DNA of 22,378 nucleotides, taken from an uncultured Bacteroidia bacterium. GTDB taxonomy: Bacteria; Bacteroidota; Bacteroidia; Bacteroidales; UBA932. The stretch lies in NCBI GenBank assembly GCA_902767355.1, contig CACXHG010000264.1:1-22378 (forward strand), written 5' to 3'. The position numbers were made by a program, and so were the translations under genes. This document shows positions 1 to 9,058 of this stretch, piece by piece. Numbering within the stretch: the stretch's first letter is position 1; each line of letters starts with the position of its first letter. The notes beneath the pieces were generated by a model. That model was given only the letters and a program-made list of their open reading frames with translations, was not told where the DNA came from and ran no database searches.

Positions 1-1
1 A

Positions 2-889
2 GAGGCCGTCCTGGTGCAGAACGCAGCATCCTCTTCAGGCGGCGGCAGCGCAACTCTGCCCGACAAGATAACGCCCGACAAGGTCTATGGTTGGATGGAA
101 CTGCCCGAGACAAACAACCCGCACCTGTATTTCATCTCCCACGAGAGCACGACCAGCAAGGCTGGACGCAACTTCTCCTACTACTGGGACGTGGACAATA
201 TGGTGGCCCTCTGGGTGGCATATCCGCTTAACAAGGCCAGCATCGGAAGCGGCTCGCGTACCAATTTCTGGGACCTTGATCCCAAGCTGCCCAGAAACGC
301 CCAGCCGGTGCTGACCTCCGGCTACAAGAGCACCGGTTCCAGCGGAGAGAGCGACGGCGGCACACAGTTCTACCAGCGCGGCCACCAGTGCCCCAGCGCC
401 GACCGCCTGTCTTATGCAGACAATATCCAGACCTTCTATGGCACCAATATCACACCCCAGATAGGCGAGCTGAATGAGCATATCTGGGCCGGCCTTGAGC
501 AGTATGTCCGCAACAAGTCCTATCAGTTCGACACCCTGTATGTGGTGACCGGCTGTGTGGTGAAAGGCAGTTCGCGGTTCGCCTGGGACAACGACAGCCC
601 CCGCAAGAAAGTCACCGTGCCAGTGGCCTACTACAAGGCGCTTCTGGGCTATGACCGCACCCGCTCGCGCGGCATATCGTCGCAGACCCAGGGCTACACC
701 GGCGTCGGCTTTTATCTGGAGCACAGGGACTATCCCGACCAGGACTATACCAAGTGTGCCATGACCATAGACGAGCTGGAGAAGATTCTCGGCTACGATT
801 TGTTCGTGAACCTGCCCGAGGCGATAGGGGCGACCCTGTCCGACAGGGTGGAAGCGACCAGGGATACCTATTGGTGGACAGGAGAGTAG
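2..889 (+). CDS. DNA/RNA non-specific endonuclease (NUC1 family), 5' end outside window
   Basis: This is a sugar-non-specific nuclease of the beta-beta-alpha-metal family, expected to cut DNA and RNA outside the cytoplasm. The motif RGHQCPSADR carries the general-base histidine at codon 383-385. It is followed about 20 residues later by the TNITPQ...LNEHIWAGLE helix, whose asparagine normally binds the catalytic metal. A GTG at 14 is available, but the frame is open to the window edge and the visible N-terminus (a Ser/Gly-rich stretch) has no signal peptide. I therefore read it as the 3' part of a longer gene whose signal sequence lies upstream. The stop is 4 bases before the next gene, another predicted nuclease or phosphatase, so the two are very probably co-transcribed. 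The family call is firm; the exact start and total length are unknown. Confidence 0.9.
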   Translation, partial: EAVLVQNAASSSGGGSATLPDKITPDKVYGWMELPETNNPHLYFISHESTTSKAGRNFSYYWDVDNMVALWVAYPLNKASIGSGSRTNFWDLDPKLPRNAQPVLTSGYKSTGSSGESDGGTQFYQRGHQCPSADRLSYADNIQTFYGTNITPQIGELNEHIWAGLEQYVRNKSYQFDTLYVVTGCVVKGSSRFAWDNDSPRKKVTVPVAYYKALLGYDRTRSRGISSQTQGYTGVGFYLEHRDYPDQDYTKCAMTIDELEKILGYDLFVNLPEAIGATLSDRVEATRDTYWWTGE

Positions 890-893
890 GCCT

Positions 894-1952
894 ATGAAGA
901 GACTATTTGCAATCGCAGCCGCCCTGCTGCTGGGCCTGTCTGCAACAGCGCAGACGCGTACCTACGTGATAGGGTTCTACAATCTGGAGAACCTCTTTGA
1001 CATATACGACGACCCTGCCAAGAACGATAACGAGTTCCTGCCCGACGGCGCCAACCAGTGGACCCAGACCAAGTATGAGAAGAAGCTGGCCAACATGGCC
1101 CACGTGATAAAGGCCATGGCCGAAGACAACGGCCGCTACCACACCATCCTGGGCGTGAGCGAGATAGAAAACCGCATGGTGCTCGAAGACCTGGTGGCGC
1201 AGGATGAAATTGCCGACGCCAACTACCAGATTGTGCACTACGACGGGCCCGACCGCCGCGGTGTGGACGTGGCCCTGCTCTACAAGCCGGAGCAGTTCAC
1301 CTTCATAGAGTCCGAGTCCATTCCCTTCACCTTTGAGGGCAGCGACATCGACTTCAGCGACATCGACACCGACTATTTCCGCACCCGCGACATACTGATG
1401 GTGCACGGCACCATAGCCGGCGAGCACTTCGCCTTCTATGTGATGCACCTGCCGTCGCGCACCGGCGGCAAGGGCGGCAACCTGCGCTCCCGCGGGGCCG
1501 AAATCGCCTATCGCCACGGGCTGCGCATGATGGAGAAGTATCCCGGCATAAAGATAGTGGCCATGGGCGACATGAACGACGACCCCTTTGACGAGAGCAT
1601 GCGCGACTACTACCACGGCCGCGAGAATATGGAAGAAGTGGGCAAGGAAGACTTCTTCAACCCCTTCTACAAGATGGTCAAGGACGGCCTCGGCTCCCTC
1701 TGCTATCAGGGTCAGTGGAGCATCTACGACCAGATTTTAGTCAATTACGACCTGGCGTTCGCACCCGAAGGGGGGCTCAAGTTGACACCAATAAACAAGG
1801 GCTACTACGGCCGCGTGTTCAAGAAGCGCTTTATGGAGACCAAGAGCGGCCAGTATAAGGGCTACCCCCTGAGAACCTTCTCCAACGGCGCTTTCATAAG
1901 CGGCTACAGCGACCACTATCCAACTTACATCGTAATCAGCAAAGAACAATGA
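894..1952 (+). CDS. Secreted endonuclease/exonuclease/phosphatase (EEP) family protein
   Basis: This 352-aa protein has a clear type I signal peptide (about residues 1-19, ending SATAQ). The rest is an EEP (DNase I-like) fold. The family motifs appear in order: FYNLEN near residue 30, SEIENR with the metal-binding Glu90, RRGVDVALLY with Asp125, HLPSRTGG with His185, MGDMND with Asp226 and Asn228, and a C-terminal SDH (Asp340-His341). All core catalytic positions are present, so it should be an active Mg-dependent phosphodiesterase or nuclease in the periplasm or at the surface. Its substrate could also be a phospholipid or inositol phosphate, since the fold does not fix specificity. The neighbouring non-specific nuclease favours nucleic acid. 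Its stop overlaps the start of the receptor gene by four bases (ATGA), indicating translational coupling. Confidence 0.9.
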   Translation: MKRLFAIAAALLLGLSATAQTRTYVIGFYNLENLFDIYDDPAKNDNEFLPDGANQWTQTKYEKKLANMAHVIKAMAEDNGRYHTILGVSEIENRMVLEDLVAQDEIADANYQIVHYDGPDRRGVDVALLYKPEQFTFIESESIPFTFEGSDIDFSDIDTDYFRTRDILMVHGTIAGEHFAFYVMHLPSRTGGKGGNLRSRGAEIAYRHGLRMMEKYPGIKIVAMGDMNDDPFDESMRDYYHGRENMEEVGKEDFFNPFYKMVKDGLGSLCYQGQWSIYDQILVNYDLAFAPEGGLKLTPINKGYYGRVFKKRFMETKSGQYKGYPLRTFSNGAFISGYSDHYPTYIVISKEQ

Positions 1953-4897
1953 TAAAGAAACTAACTATAACAGCCGTCCTGCTGCTGGCCTTCGTGCAGG
2001 CGTGGGCGCAGCTGCCCAGCGGCGGCGTGAAAGGCATAGTGGTGAGCCGTGCCGGCCGTACCCCGATAGCCGGCGCCCAGGTGCTCCTGATGCAGGATGG
2101 CGACAAGGTGGCCACCGCCACTACCGGCGCTGACGGAGCCTTCCTGATAGAAGCCCTGGCCAACGGTATGTATGAAATGCAGCTGAGCGCCGACGGCTAT
2201 GTGAGCGCCAACGTGAATGTCACCGTGGACGGCGGCTTTGTGAAAGACATGATGATAGTCTCGCTGCTGCCCGAGCAGGTTGTGGCCGAGGTGGACGATA
2301 GCAGCTATGTGGAGTTTGACATGGAGGACAGCGGTTTCACCGACAACCCTACCATCATGTATGGCAGCACCGACGTGTTTGCCAATCTGGCGGGCTACGG
2401 CTTCAGCAGCATCCGCTTCAAGAACCGCGGCTACGAGAGCGAGAGCCAGGACGTGTATCTGGCCGGCGTGAAGATGAACGACGCCATCACCGGCTATTCG
2501 CCCTTCAGCCTGTGGAGCGGCCTGAACGAGGCCATGCGCAGCAAGAACACCACCATAGGCATGGAGTCCGCAGACTATGGCCTGGGCCACTTCAACGGCA
2601 TGACCAACATCCTCGGCAACCCGACTTCGGTGCGACCCGGCTGGCGCTTCAGCGTGCTGAGCAACAGCGCCCTCTACCGCCTGCGCCTGATGGCCAACTA
2701 TGCCTCCGGCGAACTGGACAACGGCTTTGCCTACGCCTTCAACGTATCGGCCCGCGTGGGCGGCAACGACTGGATAGAAGGCGTATATTACAAGAATATA
2801 TCTTACTATGCCGGTGTGGAGAAGAAGTTCGACAGCGGCAGCCGGCTGGCCCTTTTCAGCTTTGCCAACACCGGCCACCGCGGCGCGCAGAACGCTTCTA
2901 CCCAGGAGGTTTACAACCTGATGGGCGACAATATGTACAACTCCAACTGGGGCTACCAGAACGGAGTGGTGCGCAACTCCCGCGTGCGCAAGACCTTCGA
3001 GCCGGTGACCGTGCTCAAATACACGGCTTCGCCCACCGACAGGCTGGATGTGGCGGCCACGGTGTTGTATCGCTGCGGCTGGAACGGCTACACCGCCCTG
3101 GACTGGTACGACGCCCCCGACCCGCGCCCCGACTACTACCGCAACCTGCCCAGCTACTTCTTTATGGACGACGACGATTATAACCGTAGCAATGAGGAGA
3201 AGTTTGCCTGGGCGTCCGAAATGTGGAACACCCGCAGCAAGGATTTCGCCGGCTACCAACACCTCAACTGGGACCGTCTCTACAATGTGAACTACAATCA
3301 GGCCGACGGCCGCAGCAAGTATGCCCAGGAGCAGCGCCATGTGGACCAACGCGACCTGAACCTGGCGCTGAGCGCATCGTGGTATGCCACCGACAATCTG
3401 CGCCTGGACGGCGGCATCAGCGGCAAGATCAACCGCACCGAGAATTACAAGAAGATAGCCGACCTGCTGGGCGGTCAGTATTTCCTTAATATAGACCAGT
3501 TTGCAGAGCGCGACTTCGCCAGCAACGAGGCCCTGACCCAGAACGACCTGGACTATTTCCTGACCAACGGCAGCGCCGAGAAGATAGTCAAGGGCGGCAA
3601 ATACGGCTACGACTATTACGCTCATGTGCGCAAGGCCCAGGCCTGGGCCAACGGAACATGGTCCAAGAAGGGCTTCACCGCTTCGCTGGGCGGCACCGTA
3701 GGCTACGAATCCTTCTGGAGGGAAGGTCTGGTGCGCAAAGGCCTCTTCGCGGGCCTGGACGATGCCGGCAACGAGATCAGCTACCAGGGCCGCACCCTGA
3801 CCACCTACGACCACAAGGGCAGGCCCATCACCTCCAAGGGTGAGTCAGAGAAGCTCGGCTTTCTGACATATTCCGGCAAGCTGTCGCTGGCCTACCTGCT
3901 CAAGGGAGGCCACCGCTTCAGCCTTAACGCCGGCTACTTCAACGATGCGCCGACCTTCAAGGACGCCTTCGTCTCGCCCCGCACCCGCAACTCGGTGATC
4001 GAGGGCCTGACCACCCAGAAGACCATCAGCGCCGACGTCAACTACCAGTGGAGCCGGGGCGGCTACAACCTGCGCGTGACCGGCTTCTGGACCAAGATCA
4101 AGGACCAGACCGACCTGATGAGCGTCTATGACGACTCCCAGCAGTCCTTCGTGAACTTTGCCCTGACGGGCATAGACCAGCGCCACGCCGGCATAGAGTT
4201 CGGCGGCAAGATGCCCCTCCCCGTGCAGGGGCTTTCGCTGAGCGGCGTGCTCAGCTGGGGCGAGTATATCTACACCTCCAACCCGCTGATGACCATGACC
4301 GTGGACAACAGCAGCGAAATCGTGTATGAGAATGCGCTGATACCGTTCTGGAAAGACAGCCCCAAATATCACAGGGTCAACTACGACAAGATGAATATCA
4401 TTGAGGTGGACTGGGAAGGCAATCCCATCCTGGACGGATACCAGAAGCACCACGTGGCTTCCACACCGGAGCTGGCCACCGCCCTGTCGCTCAACTACCG
4501 CACCCGTTCGTACTGGTTCTTCGAGCTCACCGGGCAGTATTTCGCCCACTCCTATCTGGATATGAACCCGCTCTACCGCACCATGGCGGCGGTTTCCGGC
4601 GCCGACGGCATCGCCACCCCGGAGGAGATAGAATATATGGCGACCCAGGAGGAGTTCTCCCCCGCGTTCCTTATGAACCTGAGAATAGGCAAGAGCTGGT
4701 ACATCCAGCGCAAATACAACTTCGGCTTCTCGCTGAACGTGCAGAACCTGCTCAACAACAGGGACGTGCGCACCGGAGGCTACGAGCAGAGCCGCCTGAT
4801 TTCATCTACCGGCAAGAGCCGCTACTACAAGTTCGACTCCAAGTATTTCTATATGCCCGGCACCAATTATATGTTGAACCTCTATTTCCGATTCTAA
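1949..4897 (+). CDS. TonB-dependent outer-membrane receptor
   Basis: This 982-aa protein begins with a signal peptide (residues 1-20, ending AWAQ). A carboxypeptidase-regulatory-like beta-sandwich follows at about residues 25-105 (GVKGIVVSRAGRTPIAGAQV...), as in many Bacteroidota receptors. Next come a plug-domain region and a long beta-barrel, ending in the aromatic strand MLNLYFRF typical of outer-membrane barrels. It should import a ligand using TonB energy. No SusD homologue follows; the partner lipoprotein position is taken by a DUF5689 protein three bases downstream. With nucleases on its 5' side, the ligand may be oligonucleotides, nucleosides or phosphate released from nucleic acid, but that is inference from context. 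Length is normal for the family and no frameshift is visible. Confidence 0.92.
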   Translation: MIKKLTITAVLLLAFVQAWAQLPSGGVKGIVVSRAGRTPIAGAQVLLMQDGDKVATATTGADGAFLIEALANGMYEMQLSADGYVSANVNVTVDGGFVKDMMIVSLLPEQVVAEVDDSSYVEFDMEDSGFTDNPTIMYGSTDVFANLAGYGFSSIRFKNRGYESESQDVYLAGVKMNDAITGYSPFSLWSGLNEAMRSKNTTIGMESADYGLGHFNGMTNILGNPTSVRPGWRFSVLSNSALYRLRLMANYASGELDNGFAYAFNVSARVGGNDWIEGVYYKNISYYAGVEKKFDSGSRLALFSFANTGHRGAQNASTQEVYNLMGDNMYNSNWGYQNGVVRNSRVRKTFEPVTVLKYTASPTDRLDVAATVLYRCGWNGYTALDWYDAPDPRPDYYRNLPSYFFMDDDDYNRSNEEKFAWASEMWNTRSKDFAGYQHLNWDRLYNVNYNQADGRSKYAQEQRHVDQRDLNLALSASWYATDNLRLDGGISGKINRTENYKKIADLLGGQYFLNIDQFAERDFASNEALTQNDLDYFLTNGSAEKIVKGGKYGYDYYAHVRKAQAWANGTWSKKGFTASLGGTVGYESFWREGLVRKGLFAGLDDAGNEISYQGRTLTTYDHKGRPITSKGESEKLGFLTYSGKLSLAYLLKGGHRFSLNAGYFNDAPTFKDAFVSPRTRNSVIEGLTTQKTISADVNYQWSRGGYNLRVTGFWTKIKDQTDLMSVYDDSQQSFVNFALTGIDQRHAGIEFGGKMPLPVQGLSLSGVLSWGEYIYTSNPLMTMTVDNSSEIVYENALIPFWKDSPKYHRVNYDKMNIIEVDWEGNPILDGYQKHHVASTPELATALSLNYRTRSYWFFELTGQYFAHSYLDMNPLYRTMAAVSGADGIATPEEIEYMATQEEFSPAFLMNLRIGKSWYIQRKYNFGFSLNVQNLLNNRDVRTGGYEQSRLISSTGKSRYYKFDSKYFYMPGTNYMLNLYFRF

Positions 4898-4900
4898 GCT

Positions 4901-5995
4901 ATGAAAAAGATATTATCAATTCTGACGCTTGCGGCGCTGCTGGCATCCTGCACTTCCCTGATAGAGGAGTTCCAGCCCGTCTTTACTTCGAAATATGAGG
5001 ATCCGGCCGTATCGAAAACGGTGAGCCTGAAGCCCAATATCACCATTGCAGATCTGTGCGCCCTCTATAAGACCGGCAGCCCGTGGCAGATAGACCGCGA
5101 CCTTATAATCGCCGGCCGCGTGACCACCACCGACAAGCCCGGCAACTTCTACAAGAGCCTCTATATCCAGGACGAAACCGGCGGCATAGAGCTCAAACTG
5201 GGCAAGAACGGCCTCTACAACTATTATCAGGAAGGACAGATGGTGTACGTGCGCTGCTTTGGCCTCACGCTGGGCATGTACGGCTACAAGAGCGGCAACT
5301 ACGGCGGGCAGGGAATGGTGCAGCTGGGCTACATCGACCCCACAGAAAGCTATGAGACGGCCTATCTGGAGTCTTCATATCTGATTGATTCCCATGTTTT
5401 TGCCGGAGAAAAAGGCGAGAAAGTGGTGCCGGAGGTCATCACCGAAAGCCAGCTGCCCCAGACCTACGACACCCAGGCCAGCAATCCCTACATCGGCAAG
5501 CTGGTCACCCTCAAGGGCCTCAAATATGCCAACCAGATATTCTGCATGCTCTACATCGATTCCAACAAAGAGAAAAAGATGTCGGCCAACCGCATCTTCC
5601 TTTCCGACGCCACCTGGGGCGTTACGACCTGGGCCATGAGCGAGAATAAATTCAAAGAGTATTTCGATGCGGGCCTGTGGGACAGCGTGCAGATAGGCAA
5701 CTCCGGCGACTATAACTACGGCACCGTGGGGCAGCCCAAGGACCCCGGCTTTGCCATGAGCAAGGCCGATATCCGCGCCCATGCGGCAGCCTATTCGGTG
5801 AGCCAGTATTTCACCATGGGCAGCAGGGAAATCCAGCTTCGCACCAGCGGCTACTCCAAGTTCGGCGACGAAGAAATCCCCAAATCCGTGCTAGACGGCA
5901 CTGCAACAGTGGATATGACAGGCATCCTCTCGCTGTATCAGGGCTCGATACAGTTCACCGTAAACTCGCTGGAAGATATCGTGATAAACGAATAA
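4901..5995 (+). CDS. DUF5689-domain lipoprotein
   Basis: This 364-aa protein starts with a lipoprotein signal (LLASC, lipidated Cys17), so it should be anchored in the outer membrane. Residues from about 45 (LKPNITIADLCALYK...DLIIAGRVTTTDKPGNFYKSLYIQDETGGIELKL) match the DUF5689 pattern. That part is OB-fold-like and resembles domains found next to nucleases. The remainder, about residues 150-364, has no motif I recognise. The start lies three bases after the receptor stop, so it is the last gene of the nuclease/receptor operon. A substrate-binding partner of the receptor is plausible, playing the role SusD plays elsewhere, but is unproven. The gene ends two bases from the stop of the convergent lipoprotein gene, leaving no room for a separate terminator. 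Confidence 0.82.
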   Translation: MKKILSILTLAALLASCTSLIEEFQPVFTSKYEDPAVSKTVSLKPNITIADLCALYKTGSPWQIDRDLIIAGRVTTTDKPGNFYKSLYIQDETGGIELKLGKNGLYNYYQEGQMVYVRCFGLTLGMYGYKSGNYGGQGMVQLGYIDPTESYETAYLESSYLIDSHVFAGEKGEKVVPEVITESQLPQTYDTQASNPYIGKLVTLKGLKYANQIFCMLYIDSNKEKKMSANRIFLSDATWGVTTWAMSENKFKEYFDAGLWDSVQIGNSGDYNYGTVGQPKDPGFAMSKADIRAHAAAYSVSQYFTMGSREIQLRTSGYSKFGDEEIPKSVLDGTATVDMTGILSLYQGSIQFTVNSLEDIVINE

Positions 5996-5997
5996 GC

Positions 5998-6600
5998 CTA
6001 TCCGGCCTGATAGATATCGAAAGAAGTGGAGTCACCGTCGATTGCAAAATTGACGGTGATTTTTCTTGTGGCGCCGGTGGGGTTGGCGGGGATGGAGATC
6101 AGCACGGCGTGGTTGCCCAGCTCATCGGAGGCGGGGGTGACTGTTACGCCGGCGGTGGCGCAGGAAGACGTCCACTCGCCGTTGGCAACGACTACCAGGC
6201 GCACCTGTCCGCCGTCGGCAGCGATGGTGCCGGCTTCACCTTCCACCGAAATATAGGGTTTGTAGCCTTGGGTGATGTATTCGGTCTTGGTGGCAGTGGT
6301 CTTGTTGCTGCGGGCGTAGATCTTGAGCGTGATGCAGCTGGTGGTCCAGCTGTCGGTGGGCGGGACGGTGACGGTGATCACATCGTCGCCTATGCCGTTG
6401 GCCTTGGATACGGTGGCGGGGCAGTCGTCGTCCAGGACCACCTTCCAGGGGAGGTCGGTCATGATGGTGACATCCACGCTGCCGCCGGTGTAGGGCACGT
6501 AGTTCAGACTCGGAGTAATCCTGACGCTGGGGGAGAAGGTCTCCACGCAGGCGGCCATAAGGGGCAGAACTGCCAGAAGTATCACAAAGGCTTTCTTCAT
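5998..6600 (-). CDS. Lipoprotein with two BACON-like Ig domains
   Basis: This 200-aa protein has a lipoprotein signal (LPLMAAC, Cys18). Two Ig-like beta-sandwich repeats follow, with the BACON pattern: GGSVDVTIMTDLPWKV...EYITQGY at about residues 38-115, and GGQVRLVVVANGEWTSS...FDIYQAG at about 127-200. Both show the conserved 'N/D-x-x-W' strand and the closing 'I-x-Q' strand. BACON domains are usually proposed to bind carbohydrate or mucin or to serve as spacers; here there is no attached enzyme. The start is supported by a TAnnTTTG element just upstream on the same strand. It is divergent from another single-domain lipoprotein of similar fold, and its stop nearly abuts the DUF5689 gene. Confidence 0.82.
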   Translation of the reverse strand: MKKAFVILLAVLPLMAACVETFSPSVRITPSLNYVPYTGGSVDVTIMTDLPWKVVLDDDCPATVSKANGIGDDVITVTVPPTDSWTTSCITLKIYARSNKTTATKTEYITQGYKPYISVEGEAGTIAADGGQVRLVVVANGEWTSSCATAGVTVTPASDELGNHAVLISIPANPTGATRKITVNFAIDGDSTSFDIYQAG

Positions 6601-6607
6601 AACACGG

Positions 6608-6615
6608 CAAAGATA
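6608..6615 (-). promoter_or_regulatory. Bacteroidota-type -7 element for the minus-strand lipoprotein
   Basis: On the minus strand this reads TATCTTTG, a perfect match to the TAnnTTTG consensus of the Bacteroidota housekeeping sigma factor. Transcription should begin about 5 bases downstream, only two or three bases before the start codon, so the mRNA would be nearly leaderless. No clear -33 TTTG element is seen at the usual spacing. Confidence 0.5.
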
Positions 6616-6626
6616 TTAATTTTTTA

Positions 6627-6634
6627 TAACTTTG
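6627..6634 (+). promoter_or_regulatory. Bacteroidota-type -7 element for the lipoprotein/kinase operon
   Basis: Reads TAACTTTG on the plus strand, again matching TAnnTTTG. A start near 6640 would give a leader of roughly 16 bases to the ATG at 6656. It sits 11 bases from the opposing minus-strand element, so the two divergent promoters must overlap physically and could compete for polymerase. There is no obvious -33 box. Confidence 0.55.
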
Positions 6635-6655
6635 CAGACAGTCAAAGATTTCAAG

Positions 6656-7048
6656 ATGAGAAAAGCTCTGATAGCGATTCTGTTGTGCGCTGCGGCGGCG
6701 CTTTGCGGCGTCTCGTGTGAAAAATATGCCCTGCCGCGGCTGGACTTGAGCAACGACACCATCCTGGCGCCGCTGGAGGGCGGCGAATTTGGCGTGACCC
6801 TGACCAGCAACGTGCGCTGGATGTTCGACGACGGCTCGATTCAGGATTGGATTTATCTCGATTTGAAATACGGCACTTCTGACTACGTGGATGTGGAATA
6901 TCCGCTCAAAGTGCGCGTGAATGCCAATGACACCGGCGCCGAGCGCAAGTGCGACATGACAGTTACGACCTCGACCCTTTCGCGCAAGCTGGTGGTGATC
7001 CAGGCCGGGCCCGAAGAGGAGGGCGAAGAAGACTCTGGGCAAGAATAG
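6656..7048 (+). CDS. Small BACON-like lipoprotein
   Basis: This protein is 130 aa from the ATG at 6656. I prefer that start to the in-frame TTG at 6632, which lies inside the promoter element and would put extra residues before the signal peptide. The signal ends in a lipobox (CGVSC, Cys21). Residues about 35-122 form one Ig/BACON-like domain (GGEFGVTLTSNVRWMF ... RKLVVIQAG). The tail is very acidic (EEEGEEDSGQE). It is the first gene of the kinase operon, 13 bases before the first histidine kinase. It may be a surface or periplasmic partner of that sensor, though the sequence does not prove a link. The minus-strand neighbour has two domains of the same type. Confidence 0.72.
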   Translation: MRKALIAILLCAAAALCGVSCEKYALPRLDLSNDTILAPLEGGEFGVTLTSNVRWMFDDGSIQDWIYLDLKYGTSDYVDVEYPLKVRVNANDTGAERKCDMTVTTSTLSRKLVVIQAGPEEEGEEDSGQE

Positions 7049-7061
7049 TACTGTCTCCGAT

Positions 7062-9050
7062 ATGAAGCAACCGCCCAAAATATTGTTTATTTTGCTGACG
7101 GCCCTGCTGTCGGTGGCTCTGCGTGCCCAGAACAATACCTACTCCATAGACGACGAATGCTACACCTACTTCCAGCAGGCCGAGAACAATGTGGCCAATT
7201 TTTCCGACGGCGCCTTTGACGAGGCGATGGAAAATCTTCTGACCACCGCCCGCCGCAAGCAGGACACCAAGGCCGAGACCATCTACTATGTGGTCAAGTT
7301 GCGCCGCATCACCAACCAGGGGCGGCTGGCGCCGGAGCAGGATCGCGAGCTGTGGAACCGCAAGGTCAACGATGCCCGCCGCGAGGCCCAGCACATTGCC
7401 CGCACCACCGGCTATATGCAGTATTACTACTATGCCTACGAGCTGTGCCAGACCTACTATTACAACACCAAGCAGAGTTCTACGGCTATGAATATGCTGA
7501 TGGGAATGATGCGTGAGGCTCGCGACAACGACGACCAGTACGGGCTCTGGACCAGTCTGCAGTATATCTCCAAGCTGTATATACGCCAGAGCGACGATGC
7601 CAACGCCAAGCCGTATCTGCTGGAGGCCGTGCATATCAAAGAGACGACCAGCGATGCCACCATACTGCGCCAGAACAATGCCCGGCTGTACTGCACCCTG
7701 GCGCAGACCTATCCGCCGGGCTCCGATTCCTGCCGCATCAATGTGGCCAAGGCCGTGGGCGAGATTCACACCCGGGGCGACAGCATTCTGGTGAGCTATT
7801 ATAAGGCGCAGCTGGCTGCCTGGGACGGCGACAAGGCCGCCTTTGACCGCTGCCGCAGCATTATTGGCACTGCCAATATGGACAGTTATGTGACCGGCGG
7901 CGGCGCCCTGCTGGACTGTGTCCAGAGCCTTCTTGAAAAGGCCCCTATGGATACCGTCAAAAAGCAGATAGACCGCCTCCAGGCCCATCATCAGACAAAT
8001 TACGTGGCACAGCTGACGAAGAAGCTTGAGCTCTGGGAGCTGGCCACTTACGCCGCCCAGGCCCATATCGACCGCCTGACGATGGACCACAGCAATATAG
8101 GGAAGGAGCGCCTGGACGAGATTTCGGCGGCTTACGGCAACAATCAGCTGTCCGCTTCGCTGGCCGAGGCTTCCCGCAAAGCGGCCCGGACCGCCATCAT
8201 AGTGGCCGTGCTGCTCACGCTGCTGCTGCTGGGCATACTGCTGTTTGTGCTGCTGCACATGCGTACGCTCGCCAGGGCCAACAAGCGGGACGAAGCGCGC
8301 ATCGCCGAGCTTCAGGCGGCCAACGAAAAGGTCCGCATGGCCGACGCGGCCAAGACCCGCTTCGTGCAGAACATGAGCCACGAGGTACGCACTCCGCTCA
8401 ATGCCATAGTGGGCTTCTCGCAGCTGCTATCGCTCCCCGACGGCAGTTTCCCGGAGGCCGAAAAGGAAGAATTCGCGCACCACATAGTGAACAACACCAA
8501 GATGCTCACAATGCTGCTGGACGACATTCTGAATGCCTCTGCGATGGATTCCGGCGGATATCGCATCAGCTACGAAGACGGCGAGATGAACTTTATCGCC
8601 TCCGAGTCCATTTCCAGCGCCGAGCATAGGCTGCAGCCGGGCGTGCGGCTCTACTATGTTCCCGCAAAGGAAGAAGCTTTTCATTTCCATACCGACCCCC
8701 GCAGGGTGCAGCAGATACTGATAAACCTGCTCACCAACGCCTGCAAGCATACCACACAGGGCGAAATCAGGCTCGAGGGTTCGCTCACCGAAAATCCGGG
8801 TTTTGTGACATATTCGGTCACTGACACCGGTTCCGGAGTGCCTGCCGACCAGGCGGAGGCCATTTTCCAGCGTTTCACCAAGCTCAACGAATTTGTGCAG
8901 GGCACCGGCCTGGGCTTGAGTATATGCCGCGAGATAGCCACCAAGATGGGCGGCAAGGTCTATCTGGACACCAAACATCCCGGCCCCGGCGCGCGCTTTG
9001 TGCTGGCCGTGCCCTTGCATCCGCCTGTTAATAACAAGAAAACTAATTGA
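7062..9050 (+). CDS. TPR-type transmembrane sensor histidine kinase (HK1)
   Basis: This 662-aa protein has a signal peptide (residues 1-22). A long helical TPR-like periplasmic region follows at about 23-370, containing the aromatic string YMQYYYYAYELCQTYYYN. A single membrane helix lies at about 375-397, then a short coiled coil. The HisKA domain has the phospho-accepting His440 in MSHEVRTPLN. The HATPase domain carries the N box (Asn559 in NLLTNACKH), G1 box (DTGSGVP at 588) and G2 box (GTGLGLS at 614). All catalytic motifs are intact, so it should autophosphorylate and pass phosphate to a receiver. The stop lies 8 bases before a single-domain response regulator. It is paralogous over its full length to the kinase at 11250. 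The stimulus is unknown. Confidence 0.93.
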   Translation: MKQPPKILFILLTALLSVALRAQNNTYSIDDECYTYFQQAENNVANFSDGAFDEAMENLLTTARRKQDTKAETIYYVVKLRRITNQGRLAPEQDRELWNRKVNDARREAQHIARTTGYMQYYYYAYELCQTYYYNTKQSSTAMNMLMGMMREARDNDDQYGLWTSLQYISKLYIRQSDDANAKPYLLEAVHIKETTSDATILRQNNARLYCTLAQTYPPGSDSCRINVAKAVGEIHTRGDSILVSYYKAQLAAWDGDKAAFDRCRSIIGTANMDSYVTGGGALLDCVQSLLEKAPMDTVKKQIDRLQAHHQTNYVAQLTKKLELWELATYAAQAHIDRLTMDHSNIGKERLDEISAAYGNNQLSASLAEASRKAARTAIIVAVLLTLLLLGILLFVLLHMRTLARANKRDEARIAELQAANEKVRMADAAKTRFVQNMSHEVRTPLNAIVGFSQLLSLPDGSFPEAEKEEFAHHIVNNTKMLTMLLDDILNASAMDSGGYRISYEDGEMNFIASESISSAEHRLQPGVRLYYVPAKEEAFHFHTDPRRVQQILINLLTNACKHTTQGEIRLEGSLTENPGFVTYSVTDTGSGVPADQAEAIFQRFTKLNEFVQGTGLGLSICREIATKMGGKVYLDTKHPGPGARFVLAVPLHPPVNNKKTN

Positions 9051-9058
9051 TACAGAAT

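Noticed and set aside
1961..3814. Long minus-strand open frame (617 codons) opposite the TonB receptor
   Set aside because: It is a by-product of GC-rich codon use. Its translation is dominated by Val/Ala/His/Gly with no domain, while the plus strand encodes a complete receptor.
6963..8381. Minus-strand open frame (472 codons) opposite HK1
   Set aside because: Low-complexity Gly/Ala/Val/His/Leu composition mirrors the kinase codons, so it is not a gene.
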